Assembly: GCA_031216445.1 (NCBI GenBank)
Contig: CM062217.1
Location: 28,338,001 to 28,402,000 of the forward strand
Direction of reading: 5' to 3'
From: Lateolabrax maculatus
Lineage: Eukaryota; Chordata; Actinopteri; Acropomatiformes; Lateolabracidae
Length of the DNA: 64,000 bases
Shown: piece by piece, positions 9,189-21,220 of the stretch
How positions within the stretch are numbered: position 1 is the stretch's first letter
Layout of the letters: each line of letters starts with the position of its first letter
The notes under the pieces: model-generated
Database searches by the model: none
What the model was told of the DNA's origin: nothing
What the model saw: only the letters and a program-made list of their open reading frames with translations
Program-made: the position numbers and the translations under genes

Positions 9189-9560
9189 CACATCTAATAC
9201 CACACGAGGCACTTACAGGGAGACCGATGCCGGTTCCCTTTTGTAGAGGGCCGTATGCGAGCAATGTGAACGAGAACTAACATGCTACCTACGACACCTA
9301 ACGCAAATACACAAAGCTGTGCTCCAACAGGTAAAAGCTGTGTCTGAGGACAGAGACGCTGACATTCCAGAGCAGCTAAGGAGAGTTGAACCTGGAGACT
9401 GGGTCTACGTAAAGGTGTTCAAACGAAAGTGGGACCAACCAAGGTGAGAAGGACCCTTTAAGGTTATCCTAACTACCCCAACTGCGCTGAAAGTAGAGGG
9501 TAAGAAATGTTGGTTCCATTTAAACCATTGCTGCAGAGCGAGGGATCCAGGTGAGACAGC
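9189..9560 (+). pseudogene. pol: Retroviral integrase C-terminal domain remnant (U1)
   Basis: Several frames with stops continue the integrase: LTGRPMPVPF, then EPGDWVYVKVFKRKWDQPR, where a TGA stands at the position of an expected tryptophan, then GPFKVILTTP and WFHLNHC. This is the SH3-like C-terminal part in decay. Confidence 0.65.
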
Positions 9561-9910
9561 AAGGGCACAGCACGATCCAGAAAGGGACGGTGAAGCCTCC
9601 CAACTGGAAGATAGACAGCTTCAAGATCCAAGGACAAAGATGATCACAGAGACTGGCTGAGAGGAGGAGTACCAGTAAACAACGTAATCACACTCACGTA
9701 TATAAAGTCAGCTCAATACAATCAAACATTGACATTAGGACCAGAAGGCATAAAAATAGACACGCATGTGGTTCACAGACAATGCCTAAAAGAAGGGACA
9801 GTGATGGTAGTGGTACAATGTTCACGAAATCAATGCACATAGATAAACCTACACCAAACCATGACAGCTGAAGAAGCAACCAAATTGACCCAAATTTAAG
9901 TAAAATGAGG
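9561..9910 (+). other. Unassigned 3' retroviral remnant before the LTR (U1)
   Basis: No long plus-strand frame. Short open pieces (for example around 9694-9830) have no recognisable match and could be env or leader remnants. The last bases (AAGTAAAATGAGG, 9898-9910) are purine-rich and directly precede the TG of the LTR, as a polypurine tract would. A full env is absent. Confidence 0.35.
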
Positions 9911-10373
9911 TGTCTGAGCTGAGAGATGTCTCTCCCATGTGTGTCCAATGTTTAGATACTTGTGTGGATCCAATGTTTAGATACTTGTGTGGGAAATGTT
10001 TAGATAAGCCTATGTCCAAGGTCTGGCTACTTTCATAGATGGGTGCCCCTTGGGGGTTGTTTTCCTAAAGTTCCAAAGAGATGAGATCAGTTTCAACCTG
10101 AACTATAGGTTCCACCTTCCCTTTCTGTAAAATAGCCATGTATGGTTATGAGGTTGGCTCTGAGCCTATCTTGTCACCACACATTAGCTATACCATGAGG
10201 CTTTAAAAGGTGTAGTTTGAGTGGAAAACGGGGGAGATTCACATTGGCTTCGGATCTTCTCACAGGCAATCCATGGTGCTTGTTTTGACGCTGTACTTTT
10301 TGTAATAAACCTTTTTATACAACTAAGTCGGTGTCAGCGGAGATTCCTTCATCATCATCACATCATCGCTACA
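9911..10373 (+). repeat. Solo LTR candidate between tandem proviruses (LTR-1)
   Basis: 463 bp running from TGTCTGAG to GCTACA, giving TG...CA ends. U3 holds two perfect 23-bp direct repeats (9945-9967, 9970-9992) and a 12-bp partial third (9995-10006). A TATA-like TTTAAAA is at about 10202-10208 and a polyadenylation signal AATAAA at 10304-10309. The same length recurs in the three other copies. No tRNA primer site is evident after it, since LINE sequence follows at once. Confidence 0.65.
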
Positions 10374-10990
10374 GAAGATACAACACAGCCAACCCGTCTC
10401 AGACAGCTAAGGTCGCAAAAGGAGGAAGCATTTAGGAGTGGAGACAGAAGCAGGTTCAAAGAGGCAAAGTACAGGTTTAGCAAGGAGGTGAGGGGAGCTA
10501 AACGACTGTATTCTGAGAAACTCCAACACCAGTTCTCAGCCAAGGACTCTGCTTCTGTCTGGAAGGGGCTCAGAGAGCTCACCCATTACAAACCCAGAGC
10601 CCCCCACTCTGCTAACGACTTGCGCCTGTCCAACAATCTGAACAAGTTCTACTGTCGTTTCGAAAGACAATGGGACAGTCCAGACACAATCCCCTGGGAC
10701 TCCATCCACCAGCCCCAGGCCACCAGCTTCACCTCTCCCACCACTGCAGGGGCCTGGGCCTCTCCACAACTTCAAACCTCAGAGGCCCCCTTCCCGTCCA
10801 CAGTGACACCTCTCTCAATCCTGGAGAGGGATGTTAACAGACAATACAAGAGACAGAACCTCCACAAAGCAGCCGGGCCAGACTCTGTCTCTCCATCCAC
10901 CCTGAAGCACTGTGCTGACCAGCTGTCTCTGGTGTTCACAGATATCTTTAACACTTCACTGGAGATATCCCACATACCAGCCTGCTTCAA
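10374..10990 (+). mobile_element. Internal fragment of a fish non-LTR retrotransposon (LINE), copy 1
   Basis: An open frame crosses from the LTR and codes a LINE ORF2-type linker and RT start: RLRQLRSQKEEAF, then KEVRGAKRLYSEKLQ, LNKFYCRFE, and the RT entry KAAGPDSVSPSTLKHCADQL with IFNTSLE. It begins directly at the LTR end and stops at about 10990 (PACFK), before the RT catalytic core. Neither a 5' nor a 3' LINE end is present. The clade is probably L2/CR1-like; this is a family impression. Confidence 0.75.
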
Positions 10991-11200
10991 ATGTTCCAGC
11001 AAGAGATACTGTAAGACTTAGAGCACACTGGCAGACAAAGAGAAAGACAAAAGACACTCACATATGTGCAGCCTGCAGTATACTGGATCCAATGGCCAGC
11101 TGACTCAGAACTTGCACACCAATGGAGTGTGTGAAAAGCCTGGATACAGAAAGAACTGCCCACAGCACAAGAACCACGACTGCCGCTGCACTGCACTCTG
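10991..11200 (+). pseudogene. Gag nucleocapsid-like remnant (leads into U2 pol)
   Basis: No LINE similarity continues. A short frame near 11127-11170 reads VCEKPGYRKNCPQ, resembling the second half of a CCHC zinc knuckle with its histidine replaced by tyrosine and one residue missing. The position just before pol supports a decayed end of gag. Weak evidence. Confidence 0.4.
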
Positions 11201-12058
11201 ATGTATGATGAGACTCAGCAACATACTGACTACAAAGAATGCTGGACAGAGTTGATTACAGGCAAAATATTATCTGTAATATGTCAAGACCTGTATGTTG
11301 GACCACAAGGACCAGCAGCAGCAGTTACTGTACCACCAGAACTACGTCCCTGGTTTCAAGTCACCAGCTCCGTCCCACATGCTACACTCCTGATAGCTAA
11401 TGGACATGAATCACGTGACCTAGGACCGATGGTGAAGGCAGCACTACAAGTGACTGTATGGAAACCAACTCAGAACACGCATGTGCAGTCATCCTCCGAT
11501 GGACAATATGTGAAAATATTTCTGCGAGCATATGACAAAGGAACAAGAGCCCAAGTGCTACTAAGTCAGAGATTCCCTACTCAACTGCCACTCTCAGAAG
11601 AACATAGTGTGCTACTACATCAGATACCACATGAGTTATGGTCACATCATAAAACAGATGTAGGGCTAGTTAGGTCAGCACAGCCAGTTCACATCAAAGC
11701 AAAAGAGGGCATTGTGTTGCCATACCAAAAACAATATCCCATTAAACCACACCAAATAGCAGGTATAAGACCCACCATCAAGGGCTTGGTAGCAGCAGGT
11801 GTGTTAAAACCAACAAAAAGTCTGTGTAATACACCAACTTGTCCAATAAAACAAAATAAACTCTAGTGACTATCGATTGGTGCATGATTTGTGCGCCATT
11901 AATTCCACTGTAGATGCAGAAGTACCTGTGGTTCCAGACCCACATACTTTGCTTTCTAATATCCCACATGACGCCTGTTGGTACACAGCATTTGTTAGTG
12001 TGCCATTACACCCAGATTCACAGTATCTGTTTGCTTTTACATATCAAGGACAGCAGTA
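11201..12058 (+). pseudogene. pol: Retroviral pol, protease side and N-terminal RT (U2)
   Basis: Frame open from ATG 11201 to TAG 11864-11866 (221 codons), with the pol frame then shifting to the one running to the insertion site. Relative to the other copies this one has MKP to IKP at about 11741. The AGTA target duplication is 12055-12058. Confidence 0.8.
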
Positions 12059-12549
12059 CACTGTAAATGCAAACATAGTATTTAATTAACAATAGTAAAT
12101 TGACTTAAATCAGTTTTTATCAAATTGCTATTAACACTTACTTTTAGTAAGTTACTTGTAATTTGTGGTTGAAAAATCTCACCAGCTCAGTCTACTTGAA
12201 CTGGATTAATTTAGAAAAAGTATGTTTTCGATAATTGTGCTTTTACAAGTACATTTACTCAATACTGCACTTAAGTACAAAGTACTTTAAGTACTTTACT
12301 TTTTTTTTTCATATCACTGTCTACTTTTACTCCACTACATTTAAGAGGGAAATATTGTACTTTTTACATCACTGCATATGTAATAATACATACGCGATAT
12401 ATAATAATAATCAGTAGTATGCTACTTTTAATTTTAATATTTTAAGTATTTCTTTTTGTGGTTATATGTTTTTTACTTAATTGAAATTTTCACTGCAGGA
12501 GCTGTATTGTAAAAGAGTAGTTTCACGGAGTGGTATTTTTTTTTTTTTT

Positions 12550-12699
12550 CCCGACCTGTGGGCATGCGCAACTCCGTCCTCTCTACGCCTGACGGTATGT
12601 CAACAACACACCCGCAACGGACGAGGAGCTGGACCTAATCCCTGCAACAGCACTCGTTAAGGTTATTTTCAGCATTCTTGTGCTTGGCACACTCATTTG
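12550..12699 (+). promoter_or_regulatory. Promoter and exon 1 candidate (U2)
   Basis: Same NRF-1-like GCATGCGCA and TTTG/GTGAGT donor as U1 (GT at 12700). The T-run just upstream abuts GTGGTATT because of the 34-bp deletion, so upstream promoter spacing differs in this copy. Confidence 0.45.
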
Positions 12700-13219
12700 G
12701 TGAGTAATATTTTACCCTTGTTTAGACCGTTTTCTTTCTGTAAGTAAGCGCCATATTTTTCGTGCTTGCTAGTAATGATGTGTGTTGTAATGTCGGCTAA
12801 CGCTGCCTCAGAGCTATATAGCTCTGAGCTAGCTGAACTATATTATGGACATAACGTGTCTTACTTTTGTCACGTTAAAGTTGAGGAGAAACTTTAGTGT
12901 AGCGGTCGCGGGCGTGCTCGTCACGTGCACGCGCACACCCGCTGTCGGAGTTGATTTTTTTTTCTGAGGCCAGTCATCTATGAGTACTCACTCACGATGA
13001 GAGACTGATCCCGGCGGTTTGTGAGTTTCCATGAGCAGGAGGGCATTCACATGGCAGAACATCAGAACAAGTCTGGATGTATCATTTTATTTTACGCTCG
13101 GCTGTTAAGTTAGGACTATGCTAACTTAATGTTATTTTATTTAACCCTCCTCACTTAACACTAGTCATATTTGTAGCTGTGTCGTTTCCATGGTTACCAC
13201 GTTTAGCGCGCCCAATGAG

Positions 13220-13861
13220 CCGGTCACCCGCTCCACTCAGTGTGATCATTCTGCAGGATCAATGAACTGTCAGCGTGTTTAATCAATCATAACTCTGAAT
13301 ACTAAACTGATTTTCACGGGATTGTTTAATGCAAACGTCACACATGTATATATAATATATATATATATATTATATATACAGATATATAGGGAGAGAGAGA
13401 TAGATAGATAGATATAGATTTTCATTTTTTTTGATATATATGTAGATATACATATTCATTTTTTCTGAGATCTAACTTCTGTCTATTGTGTTTTATCTTA
13501 TATTGATGTATAATGTTGTATTGTTTCTTCATTTTTCAACTTATTAAAATAGCTGAGTAGTACACAATCTGCTTCTGCTTCTCTATCATATATTAGTGTT
13601 TTTATATATATGTGTGTGTGTGTGTATTATATTATATCATACATAGCATATATCACATACCAGAATATTCTATTACCGTTATGCCTATTATGTATATTAA
13701 AATACGCCGAATCATGTGTCCGGTATCATGCCTACATGTATGACGTTTGCAGAAAAAAATCCCGTGAAAATCAGTTTAGTATTCAGAGTTATGATTAATT
13801 AAATGCATTGACACTTCATTGTACCTGCAGACAGATTACACTGAGTGGAGCGGGTGACCGG
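13220..13861. repeat. Foldback repeat in intron 1 (U2)
   Basis: 642 bp, same inverted arms (about 13220-13348 and 13732-13861) and AT-rich spacer as in U1. Confidence 0.75.
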
Positions 13862-14259
13862 TCCAAGATGGCGGCCCCACGTCTCGTCAGCGCCAATAGG
13901 CAGTAGCGGTCGATGCGGCGTCTACTCTTTATATGTCTATGCCGCACACTGTTTACTTGCGCAGTGCTTGTCTGATCACACGAGGAGTGCAGTGAGAGCC
14001 CGCAGATCAGATTTGGGACAGACAAAAGGGTCTCCCTGTCTGTCTTTTTATCATAGCCTGTTACCATTGCTGGCATACTCAGTGGCCTAAGTTATTCTTT
14101 AAGGTTATGTTGTCTAGAATATGTACATTACAATACTGTCTTTGTGGGTAATAGGCCTATGTTACAGTTTTCACTTGTACTGGAAACAAGATGTTTATGA
14201 GTTGTGGTGAGCTTTGTTTGTGTTAAATTGTTGTATTCTTCTTAACTGTCCCCTTCAAG

Positions 14260-14306
14260 GCTCAGGCAGATGGTGATCAATCCACAGTTCCCTTGATACC
14301 ACATAA
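14260..14306 (+). other. Non-coding exon 2 candidate (U2)
   Basis: 47 nt. The acceptor reads CCTTCAAG instead of CCTTCCAG (C to A at -3), weaker but still AG. The donor is unchanged. This variant is shared with U4 only. Confidence 0.45.
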
Positions 14307-14557
14307 GTGAGTCATTTACCATTTACCTTTTGTACTGCTGTGTTCATTTGGTAGCTGTTCTTGTCTTAAAGAAGTGAAATGATTAAAAGCTTGATAATTA
14401 GATAGATTTTTGCAAGGATTTAGTTTTTTTCTGTTGCTCTGGTATTTCAAGTCTGATACTGCATGTTAGTGTTTTTGTTTTTTGTTTCTATTTTGCCGGG
14501 CTTGATGCTAAAATGATCTTTTCTTTTCAGATTTTTCAAGAAGACAAAAAACTTCCT

Positions 14558-15289
14558 ATGCAGTGGTCGTGTAAGTACTGCACATTTTGTGCTGAAAAGA
14601 GGTGCTTCTTACTTAAGCATTACCGCTTAAAACACGGGTGCCACACTCGAATATCACCACTACCGTGCCTTTATAAGGAGTGCCTGTGCACATTTAAATC
14701 TTTCAATGCACTCAAAGTCCACTTATCAACATGGCACACTCAAAAGGACCTGGGGAACGTGGGTGAAACTGCTTTCCATTGTCAGCTGTGTGACTTTGTG
14801 GAGCCTTGCACTGGAGCTGACTTTTTTACCCATTTACGAAGACATTTGAAGCTGAAGCAAAAGGTTTCCTGTCCATATCAAGGCTGTAGCTTTCAGAGCA
14901 ATGTTTATTCAACCTTTAATGCACATAAAAGCAAAGAACATCAAGACCACAATAAGATGGCATTCAAACCTGAAATTGTGTCACATAATGTACTTGAGGT
15001 ACCTCCACCTAATATAAATATTCAACCTGAGGATAGTGCCCCTGAAACTGATCAGGTTGAGTTTGAGGTTACTGAGCTCAATGAAGATGTGGGAGACTTG
15101 GAGAGTCAGTTGGAACATAATGTAGCTGCTGTTTTTCTGAAAATGTCATCGATTCTTAACATCTCTGAAAATGCCCTGCAAGAAGTTATAGAGCAGATCA
15201 ACCAAATTTATGTGCTTTCACAGCCATTGTTACATACCTCGGTTGGAAAAATACTAAATCAACATTGTGGAGATGTTGAGGACTCTTAA
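14558..15289 (+). CDS. Four-finger C2H2 protein (U2)
   Basis: Same 243-residue product as U1 from the first exonic ATG. It differs at codon 19 (TCG, serine, one residue before the first finger cysteine). All eight cysteines and eight histidines of the four fingers are kept. S19 is shared with U4 and U7. Confidence 0.6.
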   Translation: MQWSCKYCTFCAEKRCFLLKHYRLKHGCHTRISPLPCLYKECLCTFKSFNALKVHLSTWHTQKDLGNVGETAFHCQLCDFVEPCTGADFFTHLRRHLKLKQKVSCPYQGCSFQSNVYSTFNAHKSKEHQDHNKMAFKPEIVSHNVLEVPPPNINIQPEDSAPETDQVEFEVTELNEDVGDLESQLEHNVAAVFLKMSSILNISENALQEVIEQINQIYVLSQPLLHTSVGKILNQHCGDVEDS

Positions 15290-16707
15290 GTGAGTGAGAT
15301 AGCTAAAGTATTTACTGAGAATAATGTATTCCTGAAATTCACTTCTACTAGGGGGTCATTGTCAACCACTAGCAAGCGAACATCATACATTTGAAAAGAA
15401 TTCTCAGTGGTGACGCCTATTGAGTTTGTCCTAAAAAATGACAGGCAGACAGTTGTGTATATCCCCATACTAAAAATGCTGCAGACATTACTAAACAATG
15501 GAGAAATTTTAGATAAGGCCATGTCATCTGAGACAAATTTGTCACAAGGATACAGATCTCACAGGGATGGTTACCGGTTTAAAGACAATTCTCTCTTGAC
15601 AGAGGAAGAATTCAGGATTGCTCTTTTCTTGTACATAGATGATTTTGAGGTGGCTAAGCCCTTGGGAACCTCCAGAAAGAAACACAAGCTGCCATCTACT
15701 GGGTACTTGGAAATCTACACCCTAAATATCGCTCCTCTCTTCATTCCATTCAGCTTGCTCTACTCATCATCGCTGAAGATGATATCAGGAAGTTGACTTT
15801 AAATGAGAGACCACAGTCTATTGAAGAATTAAAAGTGCAACTGGTAGATAAACTGTCACTGCAGTATGACTTTAAACTGCAGTATGAAGATCAAGACTTC
15901 CATAATGCCCTCTGCAATTTGACTGAAATAACTGATTTACCTGAAAGAGCTACGCTCAAAATCATCCCTCTTGTGACTCTCCATTTAACCGCATTGTCAT
16001 CACCCACCACAACATCAGACACTGAGTGCAGCACAGCAGACACTGAGATCCTGTCGACAGGAAGAGCATCACCATCGCTAAGACAACAGTGGCCAGATTT
16101 CTTTGACATACCCAATTTCTCAGTTGATGTTGACTATAGACTCAGACAGGCAGATCTTGCCTTTATGAAGGATGGAACACGTATGACTCTACCACGAGAT
16201 ATGAAGCATGACATACTAGAAAAGCTTGCTGAGACGATGTACAGTTTCAAGGCTTACCCTAAAGATGATGACTTCAGCAGTGTTGCAAAAGCACTAATTA
16301 GCAAACACCCCTGCCTCACTGAGCCTGGACCACACAGATGGTATGGCTGGAAAAACAGCCTTAAATTATCGCACAAAGCTTCAAAAAGCTGGATGTGAGG
16401 ATGTAGCAATCAATGGAGGCAAAAGAAGTAAAGGCAACCCAGAAGGAGAATCCTCAAGCAAGAATATCAAACGGCCAAAAAGAGGTGAAGCAAACTACCT
16501 ACCTAACTTACCTGAAGGACATGATGAAACAAGCCTTGAAAATGCCAGAAAGGTTCTCGTGGAAGAAATGAAGAAGAAACAACCCAATGGCACTCTCATC
16601 TCACAAATGATGGACCAATCATTCCCACTACGCAGACAAGAAATTGTAGAAAAGGAACCTGCTGTACAGAACATTGTTGAACGATGGCCAGCACTCTTCA
16701 CAGACAG
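15290..16707 (+). pseudogene. Decayed middle and PB1/SAMD3-like exon 3 part (U2)
   Basis: Same two nonsense codons after the fingers and same two ancestral frameshifts as U1. It lacks U1's 2-bp deletion, so the PB1-like frame is open for 201 codons (15793-16398), overlapping the basic tail frame (16343-16711). Donor GT at 16708. Confidence 0.65.
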
Positions 16708-16853
16708 GTAAACTATTTTTGTTCTCAACCAATAAAATAATGCCTATCAAAAAGAAATTCAAGGTGTGTGGCTAGAAATCCAAACACACTTGTTGGAATG
16801 TTAACACTTCTGCCATCTCTCCATCCCTACCCACCCCTCTCTCTACTTTTCAG

Positions 16854-18056
16854 GTGTTTGCTGAGTTCAACAGAATCGCAAGTAAGAATCTTGAGGGAGA
16901 CTTCTTTGAGGCTCTGGACCAGTATACCCCACGTTTCATTGAACTTTTCAAAACAAGAAGGGGAACTGTTGGCCAGAAGCTCAGTGAGCTGATGCAGCAC
17001 ATGAGCTGGATGGTAAGTAGGTTAATTTTGCTTTTGATCTGTGTGATAGTTCATCAATCAAGTTCTAAATGAGATGATCCAGCCCAACCTATTCTATTTC
17101 CTGTCTGACTTGTGCTTGTGCCTTGCAAATTACTCTGTTAACTGGTCTTTTCTCTCTCTGTGTATCATTAGACACCAGACGTGACAGTACTTCGCTCTGT
17201 TGTCCTCAAAGGCATTCCTATTTTACTTGGTGACGACTCCAGTGAATTCTTCAAGACATGCTCTGTAAGTACTTGCACATAAGAAAAAGTTTGGTCTGCA
17301 TTAAAATAGAACTATATCTGTGCTGACATAGAAGATGTAATTTTATCTGCACAATATACAATATACATTTTGTACAGTGATTGATGTATTTTGTATGGCA
17401 ATTCCTCCACAGCTAATCTGAGAGGTATTTAAACAGCCAGTAAATAAAAATGAAATTTGCCACATAAACGTTGTACACATTAATTAATTGTAAATCTAAG
17501 GAGCAGGAGTCCAGGCTGAAAAGTCAGTGTCACTGTTTAAGAATATATGGACCTTGTGGACCATAGCTTTAGTTTAATCATACCACATTTATTTTGTTGG
17601 TTATATTGTAACAATCCAGTGTGAACACATATTTAAAACCATATTCCCTAGCAAATGCTTTCAACATTAAAAATGAATGTTTAGAAGAGCATAAATTGCC
17701 ATGCTGAAGAATGTGTGTGTGTGTCTTTGTAGGGTACAGCGAGAGACGAGGCCCTAGAATGCACTGTCGGTGTGCTGACAGTTGTCAGTGAAGATAATCC
17801 TCATGAGGGTCCAAGTTCAGTAGACCTCCAGCCCATCTCCACTGCCATCATTCTGGAGGGAGGTATCATCATGGATCATATAAAAAAACTTGCCTCAGGC
17901 AGTTTGTCTGTTATTTGGGCTTACATATGCTTTGCATTTGGATTACCCAAAATGCATGGCAAATACACTCAACTTCATTCAGACTGTGATGCTTGGACTG
18001 GGAAAGAAAACCTCCCACCAAAACTGTTAACTTTGAAGAACAGTCTACTGGGTTAG
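16854..18056 (+). pseudogene. Exons 4-6 (U2)
   Basis: Exons 16854-17012, 17172-17264 and 17733-18056 with intact splice dinucleotides. Exon 6 has the aspartate variant (HSDCDAW) where U1 and U3 have glycine. Confidence 0.65.
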
Positions 18057-19407
18057 ACCAGTAAAGAGCCATCAGCTGTCAGATAGCACTTTGTAAATTA
18101 TGCAGCAGTTAATGTTCTCCTGTTATCAGAGAAAGTTTTATGCTTTCATGCAACTGAGCTGGCTTGTTTATGATCTCAAAAAAAAAAAAAATTCTATTAA
18201 AGTGTACCATGTTATGCTAGTATGCTAATGGTGGAAATAGCGCCACCTTGTGTTGCAAAGAGTTGTTAGATAATGTTGTCAGAAAGGAACCTAGCAAGGT
18301 TGACCTGTTTACATTTGTGTTTTGGGAAAACTTTTAATTATAGTAGTTATAATGTAGTACAAATACAAAACCCAAGGAGTGATGTTTTTCTGTGTTGGTT
18401 TAAACCTTGGACTGATGCTCGCTTTGGGACACAAAAGCATTTGTTGTACTTTCAGTTTTGATCAGAAATGCAATGATTTTGCATGCACTGAAGTCCTGTA
18501 ATTATCAGGTGTTTACCTGTTTAATATTGTGAGACTGTTACATGCATAGAATTAGCTCACAAAAATGTGGTTTTATTTTTGCCATGTCCATGTCATGTTC
18601 TACAGTCAAATCAAACCACAAGTTTGTTGTTTAGCTGCTGTTTTGTACTTGAATGTACAAGAAAGTGATACTTGGGAACAGAACACTTGAGGCTGAATAA
18701 TAGATTTAATGCATATTGTTATTACAATAGCCTAACAGACATAGATCACACTATGAGCAATTTTGCAACTAGCTTTAAAATACATTAAATATGACAAGAG
18801 GATAGAGAACAGTCATTTTATTGTTTATTGTAAGGTTATTACATGAGTGATAAAACACACATTTTATATTGGAGAATTGGAATCAAAAGTAACAATATCG
18901 AACATTTATTGTTCAGTCTAGATCTGTCAGTGATGCAATTATTTTTTTAATAAATGTTGTAATGCAGCTGAACAAACCCAGTGAGTGTTCTTTTAAAGTA
19001 TATGTTTGTGGTGTTTTTCCCTTTATTAGGTAATAACAGCTAAAATAGATAAGAAATGGGAGAAGGACAAGGACCCATTCAAGGAAATTGGTTTGTTTAA
19101 TTTAACTGAACTGAAATGAACTGAAAAAAAATGAGTGAGTAGTAAGTAGTAGGTATCATAATTCTAAGTGGGGTTAAATTTGTATCAAGCAGTCCACACA
19201 AAATGAAAAAATTAAGTTAACACTAAGCATGGCTATTAAGTTACATGAACTTTTTTTTTTTTTTTTTAGTTGTACTACTTGATTTGGTACTGCACACTTA
19301 AAATAAACAAGCTTTTCTAACTCACTATTTTTAAGATTACTTTGCTTAATTTGCAACGAGTTTGCATACTTTTTTTAAGTAAGGTCAACTAATTAGATTT
19401 TACAGTG

Positions 19408-19958
19408 AGTATACGTACACACGTCTCCCGCAGAGCTATGTTGAAAGTCCCTCAATATTCAGTCGAGTATTGGCTAATGACCTGCAACACCTAGACGTGT
19501 CCAGTACAGTACTACAATATGTAGATGATCTCTTGATATGTAGCACCTCCAAAGCTCAATGTGCACAAGACTCAGTCTCAGCCCTGATGGCTTTAGAAAA
19601 GGGGGCTCACAAGGTGAGTAAAAATAAATTACAGTTTTGCCAGACACAGGTTGAATACTTAGGTAGACAACTCTGTGGCACTAAATGAGCTATAGTGCCC
19701 TCACAAATTGAGGCAGTATCGAAAGCTCCCAAACCACAAACGGTGAGACACATGTCGTCATTTCTGCCATCTCAGCTTTACTAGAAGCCATACACCATCC
19801 AAAAGTGTTAGCCATCATTAAATGCGTAGCTCATCAAAAAACGAATTCCCTGATAGCTAAAGGCAACAACTTAGCAGATGAAGCCGCAAAACGCATAGCT
19901 ACACCCACCTGTATAGGACCACTGCTAGTAGCTGGAGATTGTGAACCACTGACAAACT
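19408..19958 (+). pseudogene. pol: Retroviral RT C-terminal part and RNase H remnant (U2)
   Basis: Begins at the insertion scar. YVDD retained, TGA at 19686-19688. Carries EKGAHK where U1 and U3 have EKRAHK. Confidence 0.85.
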
Positions 19959-19992
19959 TATATATATATGATATATATATATATATATATAT
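19959..19992. repeat. (TA)n microsatellite, interrupted (U2, 34 bp)
   Basis: TA tract with a single TGA-type interruption (TATATGATATA). The interruption is shared with U4 and U5. Confidence 0.9.
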
Positions 19993-20003
19993 GAGCTATA
20001 TAT

Positions 20004-20498
20004 ATGTGCTGCTATGTAATAGCAGCACAACATCAGGCAAGTCCATATGCACATTCTGTATGGGCAAAAAGGGGGGCAAGTATAATCACTGAAGAAGGTC
20101 CATCACATGGGCTATGGCGAAGTGCACATGGACATATTGTCCTCCCAACATCTTTGGTACAGGTTGCTACACGTAGTGCGCATGGTCAGGACCATTGCAC
20201 AAGTGGGGAGGTGTTGAGACGCCTTCAAGCAGTCTGGTGGTCACCATTTTTCCGACCTGCGTTTGTAGCTGAGACAATAAAAAAAGCCCTAAAAATGCTA
20301 GGAATCAAAAAGAAGTTCAGATGTGTGTATCACCCACAGTCACAGAGAGTAGTGGAAAGGGCAAATGGCATGCTAAAAGCAAAACTTGCAAAAATTAGAG
20401 CAGACAGTCAGTATAAAATCAATTGGGTAGATGCATTGCCACTTGCTTTGATGGCTATACGAACACTAACTAACACTAACACTAAGCTAAGAGACTAA
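20004..20498 (+). pseudogene. pol: Integrase with internal deletion (U2)
   Basis: 164-codon frame as in U1, with the same missing core. IKQKF reads IKKKF here. Confidence 0.8.
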
Positions 20499-21220
20499 CA
20501 CATCTAATACCACACGAGGCACTTACAGGGAGACCGATGCCGGTTCCCTTTTGTAGAGGGCCGTATGCGAGCAATGTGAACGAGAACTAACATGCTACCT
20601 ACGACACCTAACGCAAATACACAAAGCTGTGCTCCAACAGGTAAAAGCTGTGTCTGAGGACAGAGACGCTGACATTCCAGAGCAGCTAAGGAAAGTTGAA
20701 CCTGGAGACTGGGTCTACGTAAAGGTGTTCAAACGAAAGTGGGACCAACCAAGGTGAGAAGGACCCTTTAAGGTTATCCTAACTACCCCAACTGCGCTGA
20801 AAGTAGAGGGTAAGAAATGTTGGTTCCATTTAAACCATTGCTGCAGAGCGAGGGATCCAGGTGAGACAGCAAGGGCACAGCACGATCCAGAAAGGGACGG
20901 TGAAGCCTCCCAACTGGAAGATAGACAGCTTCAAGATCCAAGGACAAAGATGATCACAGAGACTGGCTGAGAGGAGGAGTACCAGTAAACAACGTAATCA
21001 CACTCACGTATATAAAGTCAGCTCAATACAATCAAACATTGACATTAGGACCAGAAGGCATAAAAATAGACACGCATGTGGTTCACAGACAATGCCTAAA
21101 AGAAGGGACAGTGATGGTAGTGGTACAATGTTCACGAAATCAATGCACATAGATAAACCTACACCAAACCATGACAGCTGAAGAAGCAACCAAATTGACC
21201 CAAATTTAAGTAAAATGAGG
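20499..21220 (+). pseudogene. pol: Integrase C-terminal remnant and unassigned 3' remnant (U2)
   Basis: Same stops as U1, including TGA in the KWDQPR..GPF motif. The last 350 bases hold no recognisable gene and end in the purine-rich run before the LTR. Confidence 0.6.

Larger units (their letters stand above)
1..10373 (+). mobile_element. Decayed endogenous retrovirus, 5'-truncated by window edge (U1)
   Basis: Pol coding segments are collinear: N-terminal RT (1-742), C-terminal RT with YVDD (8115 on), RNase H remnant, integrase (8694 on), then an LTR candidate ending at 10373. A 7.4-kb foreign insert splits RT. Frameshifts, stops and internal deletions show it cannot code for a working virus. 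RT and integrase resemble the gamma/epsilon-type retroviruses of fish. This is family recognition by eye, so the genus is uncertain. Confidence 0.85.
12059..19407 (+). mobile_element. Gene-carrying transposon-like insert (U2)
   Basis: 7349 bp with the same CACTGTAAA/TTTACAGTG ends and AGTA on both sides (12055-12058, 19408-19411). It is shorter than U1 mainly because a 34-bp stretch next to the poly-T before exon 1 is missing (near 12537). Contents are otherwise collinear. Confidence 0.72.

Noticed and set aside
9694..9948. Minus-strand 84-codon ORF in the 3' retroviral remnant
   Set aside because: Antisense to decayed retroviral sequence, with no family resemblance.
1..10373. An infectious or intact retrovirus
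   Set aside because: RT is interrupted, RNase H and the integrase core are partly deleted, gag and env are missing, and pol has stops and shifts in every copy.
10358..11002. Minus-strand ORFs opposite the LINE fragment
   Set aside because: Shadows of the plus-strand LINE frame, which has clear RT-type motifs.
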